Source of the DNA: a virus
Length of the DNA: 22,329 nt
IMG/VR virus record: IMGVR_UViG_3300037237_000077
Span: 1-22,329 of that record
Strand: one strand, 5' to 3'
Within the stretch, counting starts at the first letter, position 1; each line of letters opens with the position of its first letter. The translations under genes were made by a program, and so were the position numbers. Under the pieces are notes generated by a model that was not told where the DNA came from, did not search any database, and saw nothing but the letters and a program-made list of their open reading frames with translations. Shown here in pieces: positions 7,511 through 15,116 of the stretch.

Positions 7511-9318
7511 AAGCCGCAGTGCATGACTACTGTGTAAGTTTCGCTCGCAGCAGGGGTGAACGCCGTTCCGCCGCTCAAGGTAGCTGTGAAAGTAGTTTGG
7601 GTAGTAGACTGTGCTGTTTGTTTAAAGATGAGGTTGCCACCAGTTCCTGTCACCCCTGCTACTTGCAGGTTGCACACAGGTGCGCTCGGAAATGCTGTGG
7701 GGAAAACTATCTGTACAGTTGGAGCCGCTGCGAACGAAGCAGAACCAGAGGTAATAGCAAACTCGTTAAACTGGGTGTACTGAGTAGTCGGTCCCGCGAG
7801 AGCCGTGGACGCGCCGGTGCCCCATCCGGTCGGCAATGTGATATTTCCGATTGTCTGTGTAGCACCTTGGTTCGCGACTGAGAGGCCAGAGGTAGCGGTA
7901 CCTGACACATTAAAATTACTAACAACGTCGAACCCACTGATCGTACCGCCGCTATATGTCGCCTCAAAGCCAGCATTCCACGTGCCTGAGCGGCACGGTA
8001 TATTGTAATATCCACTTCCTTTAAATGCGACATAGGGACCACAGTAAAACTGGCCTCCAGTCCCGGAGTTAGCAATGAGAGCACTGATAGTCTGATTGGT
8101 GCCGACCTCCAATAGCATGCCAGGGTCTATGTCTATTTTAGTGGTGCTGCTATCTACCTGAAGAGCGCCGCCCGTTGTCAACGAATGCGTGACATCAGTC
8201 CAGGAGAACTCGCCTCCGGCTCCGATCTGAATCTCGGTTTGCAGACCGATGGTGTTGGCTAAAATCTGAGGGCCCGAGCATGTTTCCATGTGAACAGCGT
8301 TAAGAATTAAGTGCCCACCATTGAAAGAAATCTGCCCTGTGCCGAGGCTGTTTGGGCATCCCGAGGCATTGTTCGAGCCCCAGTAATCCATGCTGAGATG
8401 GTCAAAACTCAGCGTAGATCCGTACCCATTCGGGCAAGATACAGCCAGCCCCGTGTTGCCTCCGCCAGACGCAAAATGCGTCCCGATCCAGGCCATGTTC
8501 TCTTCGCCGGTAATCCCACTGGCGCACGTCACGCCGTTCTCAGCGTCCGAATACCCGCCCATGATCGTGCCAACCAACCATGTTTCCTGGAAAACATTAT
8601 TTCCCAACTTATACTGCGTGCCGAAATGTTGGACATCGACGTTGTAGAAAACGTCGTAAAAGTCAGAAGCGCTAGATGAAATGACTGTATTCGTCGGATC
8701 ACCACCAAGCCAAATTCCGTATGGTGTATTACTCAAACCGCTCCCGATCAAAGTTAGATTGCTGATTCCCCTGCGTGCATATGTACCTGGGTAGCTCGGG
8801 TTGAGGGATGCTGTGTTCGCAGCAATGATGGCTGGCGAGGGAAGGCTGGCTACCGTGATCACGCTGTTTTGGCCTTCGATTGTGACCCATTGAGGCTTAA
8901 TCACTGTCGTAGTTAAAGCGTAAGTGCCTGTGACTATGGCGCACACGCCGGGCTGGGTTGGCGAATATGTGGCAATGCAAGCGTTCAACTGGCTGCCGAT
9001 ATCGCCAGCGCCCCACGCTGTTGTTCCGGTTCCCACGAAACGAACGGAATTAACATTAGAACTGGTTACAGAAGCAGCATTAAGTGTTGAGCCTGTTCCC
9101 GTAACTGAGAGAATTCCGGTCGTCAGTAATCCATTAATTGTTAAATTTGGTAATGATGTAGTGCCGCTCAATAAGTTATCAAGAGAGTAAAAATTGTAGT
9201 CGATCAGCGGCCCCCACGTGTTGATGTTTCCACCGGGCAGTGGAACATTGAAATTCAAGTTCGGCGTAATCTGTGCGCACGCCATACCGCAGAGAAGAAT
9301 TAATATCAGTTTTCTCAT
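7507..9318 (-). CDS. Tailspike/fibre with signal-peptide-like N-terminus and beta-helix
   Basis: The product is 603 aa, starting in an ATGA overlap with the J gene, so the start is secure. The first 17 residues (MRKLILILLCGMACAQI) look like a Sec signal peptide with an ACA-Q cleavage site. Residues about 20-52 (NLNFNVPLPGGNINTWGPLI, then DYNFYSLDNLLSG) are a phage-fibre N-terminal motif. From about residue 100, GAGDIGSQLNACIATYSPTQ and the following strands resemble a pectate-lyase-type parallel beta-helix running to about residue 400. The C-terminus has FPTAFPSAPVCNLQVAGVTG, seen in receptor-binding ends of fibres. It could act as a depolymerase or receptor binder; I do not see a catalytic pair I can name. 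The signal peptide is unusual for a virion protein. Confidence 0.7.
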   Translation of the reverse strand: MRKLILILLCGMACAQITPNLNFNVPLPGGNINTWGPLIDYNFYSLDNLLSGTTSLPNLTINGLLTTGILSVTGTGSTLNAASVTSSNVNSVRFVGTGTTAWGAGDIGSQLNACIATYSPTQPGVCAIVTGTYALTTTVIKPQWVTIEGQNSVITVASLPSPAIIAANTASLNPSYPGTYARRGISNLTLIGSGLSNTPYGIWLGGDPTNTVISSSASDFYDVFYNVDVQHFGTQYKLGNNVFQETWLVGTIMGGYSDAENGVTCASGITGEENMAWIGTHFASGGGNTGLAVSCPNGYGSTLSFDHLSMDYWGSNNASGCPNSLGTGQISFNGGHLILNAVHMETCSGPQILANTIGLQTEIQIGAGGEFSWTDVTHSLTTGGALQVDSSTTKIDIDPGMLLEVGTNQTISALIANSGTGGQFYCGPYVAFKGSGYYNIPCRSGTWNAGFEATYSGGTISGFDVVSNFNVSGTATSGLSVANQGATQTIGNITLPTGWGTGASTALAGPTTQYTQFNEFAITSGSASFAAAPTVQIVFPTAFPSAPVCNLQVAGVTGTGGNLIFKQTAQSTTQTTFTATLSGGTAFTPAASETYTVVMHCGL

Positions 9319-10547
9319 ATTGAGTTCACCACAACGTTCGCCGTCACCCCTTCAGATACTTGATAAAAGTCCAGCGCCAAATCCGCCGTCGTCGTGAACG
9401 AGCCGCCACTGAGCGACAGGTAAAGAGTTCCTATGCGAACGATCGGTAAAGATGGATTCGTGTTCACCGACATTGCTATGTACATCAGCGAAGACCAATT
9501 CACGCTCTCTCCAATCTGAAGGCTGTTGAGATATGCGACCAGAGCACTTTGAATTGCAGTGATCGTGGCGGCAGTTCCCCCGGCCAAAAGATGAGCGTTG
9601 ACGATCACATGAATCGCGGTTTCGGTTGGACGTGCGAAGTTAATCGGAATCGTGATTCCAGAGTTCGGATCCGTCACGCTTACCGTGACCAACGTGCCGC
9701 CTGTGCTGCCGTTCGTATTTGGTCCAATGCCTCGGTTATTGTAAATAGCTGTTGCCACAGCTAAGTTTGTTCCACCTTCCACCACGCAGCTCAAGGAGTG
9801 AGCAGGATTGCCCCAGTCATCAGTTCCGCCTGTGAAGTTTTCAATGCTAGTAGTTCCTTGAGACGAGAGTGTGGTTCCATTGTTGATGCGAGTCACGCCA
9901 GGCACTGCTAAGATACTGGCGATAGTTCCAGCCAACAGCGTCTCAGAAGGAAGCTCAGTGCTGATCGCCTGTCTAGTGCGAAGTTGCGAATCAGTTTCAA
10001 TAGGTTCGCCTACATTTGGTAGATTGCTACCATTCGATACGCTCGTCCACCCTCCAACAGCCGTGCTAATGACTGTGATTTGATTCGCACCAACTGTGAT
10101 AGCCCCAGTCTGCTGTGCTGTGGCTGTCGTGTTTATCAGTCCACCGCCGCCGATGGTCACTGACGCAGGAAGATTCCAGAGATTACCATTTATATCTGCG
10201 ACTATGCCACCTACGATGATCGTTCCCACTACTCCGCCCAATGTCACAGTACAAGTAGAATTAGTCGCTGGAAGGCGTGTCATCCCATTTAGTGCAACAA
10301 TGGCATCGAGCGCGGATCTGATCGCAGTCGTAGGTGAAAACGCATTGTACGCCAACTGAAGGCAGTTCAGGTAGTCAGCTGCCGCAAGCGCCCAAATTGC
10401 CAAAAATTGCTCGTCCGCAGCACTGTTGTCTAGATTTACAGATTGTCCATAGGTCGATAGAAAATTAGATGTGTAGTACGCAAGGATGTCGTTGTAGCTG
10501 GGAATCGACAATCCAGCTGGACCGATACTTGGCGGTAAGTAGCTCAT
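9315..10547 (-). CDS. Baseplate J-like wedge protein
   Basis: The product is 410 aa from an ATG at 10547. Features of the baseplate J family are clear: an N-terminal helical segment (YNDILAYYTSNFLSTYGQSV, then NLDNSAADEQFLAIWALAAA), a beta domain beginning RLPATNSTCTVTLGGVVGTI, the EPIETDSQLRTRQAIST motif, VPGVTRINNGTTLSSQGTTS, and the SLSCVVEGGTNLAVATAIYN-RGIGPNTNGS segment typical of J proteins. Six or more copies form the ring around the hub to which fibres attach. The stop overlaps the next gene as ATGA. Everything from here to the left edge is adhesin-like apart from the DUF2612 gene. Confidence 0.85.
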   Translation of the reverse strand: MSYLPPSIGPAGLSIPSYNDILAYYTSNFLSTYGQSVNLDNSAADEQFLAIWALAAADYLNCLQLAYNAFSPTTAIRSALDAIVALNGMTRLPATNSTCTVTLGGVVGTIIVGGIVADINGNLWNLPASVTIGGGGLINTTATAQQTGAITVGANQITVISTAVGGWTSVSNGSNLPNVGEPIETDSQLRTRQAISTELPSETLLAGTIASILAVPGVTRINNGTTLSSQGTTSIENFTGGTDDWGNPAHSLSCVVEGGTNLAVATAIYNNRGIGPNTNGSTGGTLVTVSVTDPNSGITIPINFARPTETAIHVIVNAHLLAGGTAATITAIQSALVAYLNSLQIGESVNWSSLMYIAMSVNTNPSLPIVRIGTLYLSLSGGSFTTTADLALDFYQVSEGVTANVVVNSI

Positions 10548-10548
10548 T

Positions 10549-10944
10549 TTAAGTCAATGCCCCAGATGGCGGTTGAGGATAATTCGACAGCACCATCGTC
10601 CCAAATTGCGTGCTGATCTGTGCAGAGTATGTGAACTGCCGCGTGATCGAATTGAATCCAGTTTGCACATTGTTGACCGTGATGATAAATGGTGAGCCTA
10701 AAATACGCTGCGTAATCAGCACTGCGATTTGCTCTTGAGATGAGGTGCTAGCTGATTGTCCGAGGATACTCTGCCACAGTGGAAGCCCGTCAAGAGTATT
10801 AGCCCACCACTCACCCTGAAACATTTGTAGTCTGCAAAGGACGATCTGCGCCACGGCTGCTTGATCAGAGATATAGTTATCTTGGCCAGCGCCCCAGAGA
10901 GGATCATTGTTCGGACCAAGTTGGCGGACTGTGATGACGCTCAT
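10549..10944 (-). CDS. Baseplate wedge protein, gpW/gp25-like
   Basis: The product is 131 aa, starting in an ATGA overlap with the spike stop. The pattern NYISDQAAVAQIVLCRLQMF, then QGEWWANTLDGLPLWQSILG, then SSQEQIAVLITQRILGSPFI is the signature of small gp25/DUF2634-type wedge proteins, which lock sheath, tube and J-like wedges together and start contraction. The C-terminus FTYSAQISTQFGTMVLSNYP is a beta hairpin as expected. It is followed after one base by the gpJ-like gene, the usual partner. Confidence 0.8.
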   Translation of the reverse strand: MSVITVRQLGPNNDPLWGAGQDNYISDQAAVAQIVLCRLQMFQGEWWANTLDGLPLWQSILGQSASTSSQEQIAVLITQRILGSPFIITVNNVQTGFNSITRQFTYSAQISTQFGTMVLSNYPQPPSGALT

Positions 10945-11621
10945 ACCGGTGGCCCAGAAATACCAGTTCCGACTGTGATCCCATTGTGCTCGTGAGTCGA
11001 AAAAACTTTCCCTCCAAGGGTCGTAGCACCTGAGACAGTGAGCGTGCCATTGATGCTGACAGGCCCATTTAGATCAATGATGGTGGACGCAATAATCCGC
11101 ACTGTACCGTTCGCATCAAGCTCGACAACGCTAGTGCCATCATCAGTTCGTATCTGTAAAGTACTAGGCGAGTAGTTGGGAATTATTCGACTGGCTTGAG
11201 AGCATAAACCAAAGATCGCAATGCCGTCTGATAACGAATGTCGTCGCTGAATTCCTTGCGTGTTGCTCGTCCCGCCTGCTGACCACCAGCCATCGATGCA
11301 GTAGTCTGAGAACACGACAAGGCATTCATCTCCGACTGCAATGGGTAGAGTGATCGAAAACCCACCTCCACGGTACACGGCGATCGGCACATCTCCAAGA
11401 GGTTTGATTGCCGTAGGAGTTGGAACACCCTTCAGCATCGGATTTTCCATGATCGCCACTTGTACGGTTACCGTCTGATTCGACGCCACTTTTGAGATAT
11501 CGGTCACGATACAGGGAATCGAGCATCGCAAGTCCGCTGCAAATTGCCAAAACTGCTCGTAAATCGCAGCCTGCGGTACACCGAGCAGAGTAAGTAAGTT
11601 GACGAATCCTGGAGAACTCAT
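10941..11621 (-). CDS. Baseplate spike (gp138/gpV-like, OB fold plus iron-tip motif)
   Basis: The product is 226 aa from an ATG at 11621 that makes an ATGA overlap with the hub stop. An upstream ATG at 11639 would add six residues but overlaps the hub gene more, so I do not prefer it. Residues about 32-140 form the Gp138 N-terminal OB-like domain: RCSIPCIVTDISKVASNQTV, VPIAVYRGGGFSITLPIAVG, DECLVVFSDYCIDGWW and RRHSLSDGIAIFGL. Residues about 155-205 are a short repeated beta-helical stalk (VSINGTLTVSGATTLGGKV). The end FSTHEHNGITVGTGISGPPV carries a His-x-His (210, 212), the metal-binding tip of membrane-piercing spikes such as P2 gpV. Three copies would sit below the hub. Confidence 0.85.
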   Translation of the reverse strand: MSSPGFVNLLTLLGVPQAAIYEQFWQFAADLRCSIPCIVTDISKVASNQTVTVQVAIMENPMLKGVPTPTAIKPLGDVPIAVYRGGGFSITLPIAVGDECLVVFSDYCIDGWWSAGGTSNTQGIQRRHSLSDGIAIFGLCSQASRIIPNYSPSTLQIRTDDGTSVVELDANGTVRIIASTIIDLNGPVSINGTLTVSGATTLGGKVFSTHEHNGITVGTGISGPPV

Positions 11622-12691
11622 TGGCTTGTTCCGGTCCACTGCTGGGCCATCACTAAGCCCTCAGAAGTGAGTGCGAGTTTATCCTTCGCCAACAATGCAC
11701 CCGTCACGTCCACGTACCATTCTTGTCCACGTGTGTCGCCAGTGAACTTTGCCCCGATAATTGCATAGATGCCATCCTGCGAAAGGATTCCAGGCAAGAC
11801 TCCGAGTTGGCGAATGTACTGCCTGACCTGAGAATTTTGAATGGAGATACACTTCATCGGCTTCGTAACTTCGATGTTCGGATTTAGCAGGAGCCTGCAG
11901 TTCACTCCAAACTGCGTCTGCTGTGGAGTTCCGACGATCACAGCATTCGCCTCAGGGTTGTTTCCCGGCATACAGACAATTGGATTCTTGGCATTTACCG
12001 TGATGTCGGAGTCATCCACCTTGCCTACATTTAATAAGCCTTTACCTTGAAGCCAGAAGCTCATGCCGTTGTCCCGCGAAATATCTCGTAAGTGCTGTTT
12101 CGGCGTTCCAAAGAAGGTTTGCGATCGAGCCGCAGTCTTAGTAAGAGTGGTTGAAATCGTTCCCACTGAAATTGGATGGAATGAGTTTTTGGCGATAGTC
12201 TGAACTATCTGCTCTTGCGTGTAAAGAAGAGCTGCAAAACTTTCATTGATCAGATTCTGGTCGAGATTCACTAGCGACACGACGCAATTCAGCGTAATCT
12301 TGAAGTCAACCTGATTTTCTCGCTCGAACAATGGCTGTAAGACAAAACCGTTGAAGATCTCTCCATAGGCTCCATTTTGATATCCAGCCGAAAGGATGAC
12401 TTGCATATTTTGCGTAATCGGCGGAGCTGCTGTGCCTACTGTAGGTGCCGGAGGAGTGTTGCCAGAGCGGCCCTGTGTGACAATGAACTCCGTTACCTGC
12501 TCATTCATATTATAAATACAGATATTGGCGAACCACCAACCTTGCCACGCGTGTGTCTCGATATCAAATGTCACCCGCAATGACTCAGCATTGTTATTTG
12601 GATCAGGCAGCGTAATTAGTGTCTGTCCGCCGCTATCAGCTGGGCCGATGATTTGGAGTTGCCACTTTCGCAGAAATAGATTATCGCTCAC
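11618..12691 (-). CDS. Baseplate hub protein (gp27 / Pam3 gp19-like)
   Basis: The product is 357 aa from a GTG at 12691 that overlaps the previous TGA as GTGA. A TTG at 12706 would add five residues but lies deeper in the upstream gene, so I prefer the GTG. The sequence SDNLFLRKWQLQIIGPADSG, then LRVTFDIETHAWQGWWFANI, CIYNMNEQ, and IFNGFVLQPLFERENQVDFK is the layered beta-barrel text of phage hub proteins. FFGTPKQHLRDISRDNGMSF is the helix that precedes the second barrel. Three copies would form the base of the tube and carry the spike. Length and position agree with Pam3-like hubs. The stop overlaps the spike start as ATGA. Confidence 0.8.
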   Translation of the reverse strand: MSDNLFLRKWQLQIIGPADSGGQTLITLPDPNNNAESLRVTFDIETHAWQGWWFANICIYNMNEQVTEFIVTQGRSGNTPPAPTVGTAAPPITQNMQVILSAGYQNGAYGEIFNGFVLQPLFERENQVDFKITLNCVVSLVNLDQNLINESFAALLYTQEQIVQTIAKNSFHPISVGTISTTLTKTAARSQTFFGTPKQHLRDISRDNGMSFWLQGKGLLNVGKVDDSDITVNAKNPIVCMPGNNPEANAVIVGTPQQTQFGVNCRLLLNPNIEVTKPMKCISIQNSQVRQYIRQLGVLPGILSQDGIYAIIGAKFTGDTRGQEWYVDVTGALLAKDKLALTSEGLVMAQQWTGTSQ

Positions 12692-14424
12692 GCGTTGTCG
12701 CCCCAAGCAAGAATAAAATCACTCCCAAGATTCGTGTTGTCAGGGTAGTTCCCAGCAGTGCCAGAAATATTCAGTACGAAAATGCTGCCAATCTGCAAGT
12801 ACCCGTACTGCTGCAAAATATTCAGACCTGTAATCATCGGAAGAGAATCGAGCAACAGCACTCCCTGAGAGTTATAGATCGTCATCACCCAGTAACCGGC
12901 GATTGCATTGTAACGTAAAGCGACGAGAAATGTTTGCACTCCACCATTGACAGACACAGATACCTTCCATGTCTGATTCGGAAAAGTATCTAGTGGAACT
13001 ACTTGCAAGCTGTCGATAACTTCCAAGCTGATCGGCAGCATCGAAGGGCCAGCTAAGATTGGCGTTGAAACAGGCGCTGTCCCTCCACCACCGCCACCGC
13101 CTCCAGGCGCAACCGGAGGTATGTAGGATGCAGAACTATACTGACTTCGAATACACGGTTTTCCAACAGCTATCACGTAAATTGAGTACTCAGAGGCCAG
13201 CCATCCAGTGATGGATGCTAGATTAAAACTCTTACTTCCTCCAACGGCCTGCGACCATAAAATAGCTGCATTGACTCCGTCGGGCGACGCTAAAATTAGG
13301 TATTCTGAGATAGTCGTCTCATCGCCTGTGCCACCGCTTACGCTCCAATTCAAAGTACTACCAGTCACCGATGCCACCACAGCGATATTATTTTGGATGG
13401 CACTTTCTATTTCTGAACCTTCCTCCCAATCATCCCAGGTAGGAACTTGAATGCCGACCGCGTTAGAGCATAAATTCGAGTTGATCAGCGCGGCCTGCGT
13501 CAACCAGCACTTACCATTGTCGCGTGGCATGTACTTACCCTTCGACCATGCCGTCGTCCCCGTCAGCATCCCGTTGAATCCAGCAGAGATGCACTGCATA
13601 GCACCCTTTGCGTTTCCATTTACATCGCCGTAGTAAGCGAGGGCCGCAGTGGAGTTGTAGGGATCACTCATATTCACGCCGCTGGAATATGGTTGCACCC
13701 AGTCATAGCATCCATCAACCCATGAGTTAACTAAGCAGCCTGGACCTTGAAACATCCAGTACATCGAAATTCCCATCACAGACCGTACTGTCGTATAGTT
13801 CACACCCCCGACACCAGGTCCCCAGAACATCAGAACGGGATTTCCGCCTTGCTTCGTGTAGTTCGCATCCGAGAGATACTGAGATTGGACGTAATTTGCC
13901 TGTGTTTGGAGCGTCGCAGTAGATGTATAAGCTCCAGTATCGATCATAATTGTGTAAGTCAGACCGAATCCTGGATTACTAGAAAGAAAGGTTTGAATAA
14001 GAAGTGCTACAGAATTTGTGTAATCACTCAACCCATACCAGTCGATGATAACGCCGTCGAAGCCGCGTGCCTTCACATCATTCAACATGGCTGATACCCA
14101 GCCTGTAGAGTCGCAATTCACCCCAATATCGATGTGACCACCACCACCGCCACTGTGGAACCACGGAGTCAAGTGGGCATACCACTTTCCAGAATAACTG
14201 GGTATTAAGGTCTTAATACTGACTGGCGAAACATGGCACGGTGTGATGGCGTTTAGGCTAAGATCGTACTGTGTTGGATCCACTGAAATTGTGCTACCAG
14301 TATTATTCACCCATGTCGATGTGCCGAAGTTAGCTGCAAAGTCGGTTTCGTTGTAAGCAGAATTTGCCGAGGTATTATGCCCTAGCTCGTTCGCTATCGT
14401 TGTCGTAAGTACTAGGAGGGACAT
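12688..14424 (-). CDS. Glycoside hydrolase-Fn3-baseplate plug fusion
   Basis: The product is 578 aa in one uninterrupted frame. Residues about 80-345 resemble a GH71/GH99-type TIM barrel: WYAHLTPWFH (81-90), then DVKARGFDGVIIDWYGLSD with candidate acid D128, then PTWDDWEEGSEIE (328-340) near the end of the barrel, like the TWNDYxEGTxIE motif of those families. Residues about 350-435 look like an Fn3 domain (WSVSGGTGDETTISEYLILA). An eight-Gly linker (441-448) follows. Residues 462-578 match the Pam3 gp18-type plug domain (DUF6983): TWKVSVSVNGGVQTFLVALR, YWVMTIYNSQGVLLLDSLP and LGSDFILAWGD. The position between the Dit-like and hub genes is where the plug gene lies in Pam3. Substrate is unknown; GH71 and GH99 act on alpha-glucans and mannans. 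The start has no clear ribosome binding site and is probably coupled through TAATG. Confidence 0.75.
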   Translation of the reverse strand: MSLLVLTTTIANELGHNTSANSAYNETDFAANFGTSTWVNNTGSTISVDPTQYDLSLNAITPCHVSPVSIKTLIPSYSGKWYAHLTPWFHSGGGGGHIDIGVNCDSTGWVSAMLNDVKARGFDGVIIDWYGLSDYTNSVALLIQTFLSSNPGFGLTYTIMIDTGAYTSTATLQTQANYVQSQYLSDANYTKQGGNPVLMFWGPGVGGVNYTTVRSVMGISMYWMFQGPGCLVNSWVDGCYDWVQPYSSGVNMSDPYNSTAALAYYGDVNGNAKGAMQCISAGFNGMLTGTTAWSKGKYMPRDNGKCWLTQAALINSNLCSNAVGIQVPTWDDWEEGSEIESAIQNNIAVVASVTGSTLNWSVSGGTGDETTISEYLILASPDGVNAAILWSQAVGGSKSFNLASITGWLASEYSIYVIAVGKPCIRSQYSSASYIPPVAPGGGGGGGGTAPVSTPILAGPSMLPISLEVIDSLQVVPLDTFPNQTWKVSVSVNGGVQTFLVALRYNAIAGYWVMTIYNSQGVLLLDSLPMITGLNILQQYGYLQIGSIFVLNISGTAGNYPDNTNLGSDFILAWGDNA

Positions 14425-15116
14425 TATGGAGTAGTAGTTGGGAAACTTCCCATGCTGTTCAGCAAGTTCTGCGTCGTCGGATCGAGCGTCGTTGTGGACT
14501 TCGTACCCTCGTTCGTCGCTCCAGTCTGATCAGGACGCTGACTCTGGGTCGTCACGCTCACCGTGGCGGAAATGATCTGGCGCATGTAGATTGAACAGCG
14601 CAGGGCGAACGGTGTGCGCGGGTCATCGACGGCACGAATATCTGTGATGACCATGTTCTGGTAGTTGTCAAGATGAGTTGCGAGCGTAATCGTCACTCGT
14701 GCCGCCTGGATCTGCTTAAATGTTTGGTATGCAAACACAGACTTCGACGATGCTCCAGAGTACTGACCCGCCACATAACTCTCCATCGCATCAGACATGC
14801 CGATTTCGAGCATCACCATCGCAGGCCGCAAGTAGGCGTGGTCAACAATCGCAGGTCCGACTTGTACAGGGTGCTCTGTGCAAACTAATTCCTGCGTATG
14901 CTCTACACGAAAAACTGCATCTAAGAAGTACGTCGTAGGCGAAGATGGCGTGTCGGATGAAGCATTATTCGTTTGCGCAGTAGTCGACGGCAACGTACAC
15001 GTCAAACTGGTTTTCTGAGGTTTACCATACTGCGGAGGACGGAATGGTCCACCAGAACTCGGAATAGGGGGATTATTAGCACTCAACTGCGAAATAACGA
15101 AGCCCGCGAGACTCAC
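14424..15116 (-). CDS. Dit-like baseplate/tail protein (N-terminal Dit-like domain)
   Basis: The product is 230 aa from the GTG at 15116 (a longer reading from GTG 15125 adds three residues). After a Pro/Ser-rich leader, the segment EHTQELVCTEHPVQVGPAIV, then DHAYLRPAMVMLEIGMSDAM, has the E...EHPVxxGxxIxDHAxxxPxxxxLEI pattern I associate with Dit-like phage tail protein N-terminal domains. The following FKQIQAARVTITLATHLDNY and MVITDIRAVDDPRTPFALRC complete the beta fold, and MRQIISATV is the usual last strand. The tail after it is Thr/Gln-rich and probably disordered. Such proteins attach the tube end to the hub. The gene ends in TAATG with the plug fusion. Confidence 0.7.
   Translation of the reverse strand: MSLAGFVISQLSANNPPIPSSGGPFRPPQYGKPQKTSLTCTLPSTTAQTNNASSDTPSSPTTYFLDAVFRVEHTQELVCTEHPVQVGPAIVDHAYLRPAMVMLEIGMSDAMESYVAGQYSGASSKSVFAYQTFKQIQAARVTITLATHLDNYQNMVITDIRAVDDPRTPFALRCSIYMRQIISATVSVTTQSQRPDQTGATNEGTKSTTTLDPTTQNLLNSMGSFPTTTP

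Noticed and set aside
9270-9318. Lipoprotein signal in the 603-aa spike
   Set aside because: The Cys residues in LLCGMACAQ are not preceded by a proper lipobox; ACA-Q fits ordinary signal peptidase cleavage better.
1-9318. Diversity-generating retroelement target in the fibre genes
   Set aside because: No reverse transcriptase or template repeat is in the window, and no C-type-lectin-like C-terminus with a variable adenine-rich pattern was seen.
12704-12706. TTG start for the hub gene
   Set aside because: The in-frame GTG at 12691 makes a GTGA overlap, like other junctions here; the TTG would add five unusual residues and a longer overlap.
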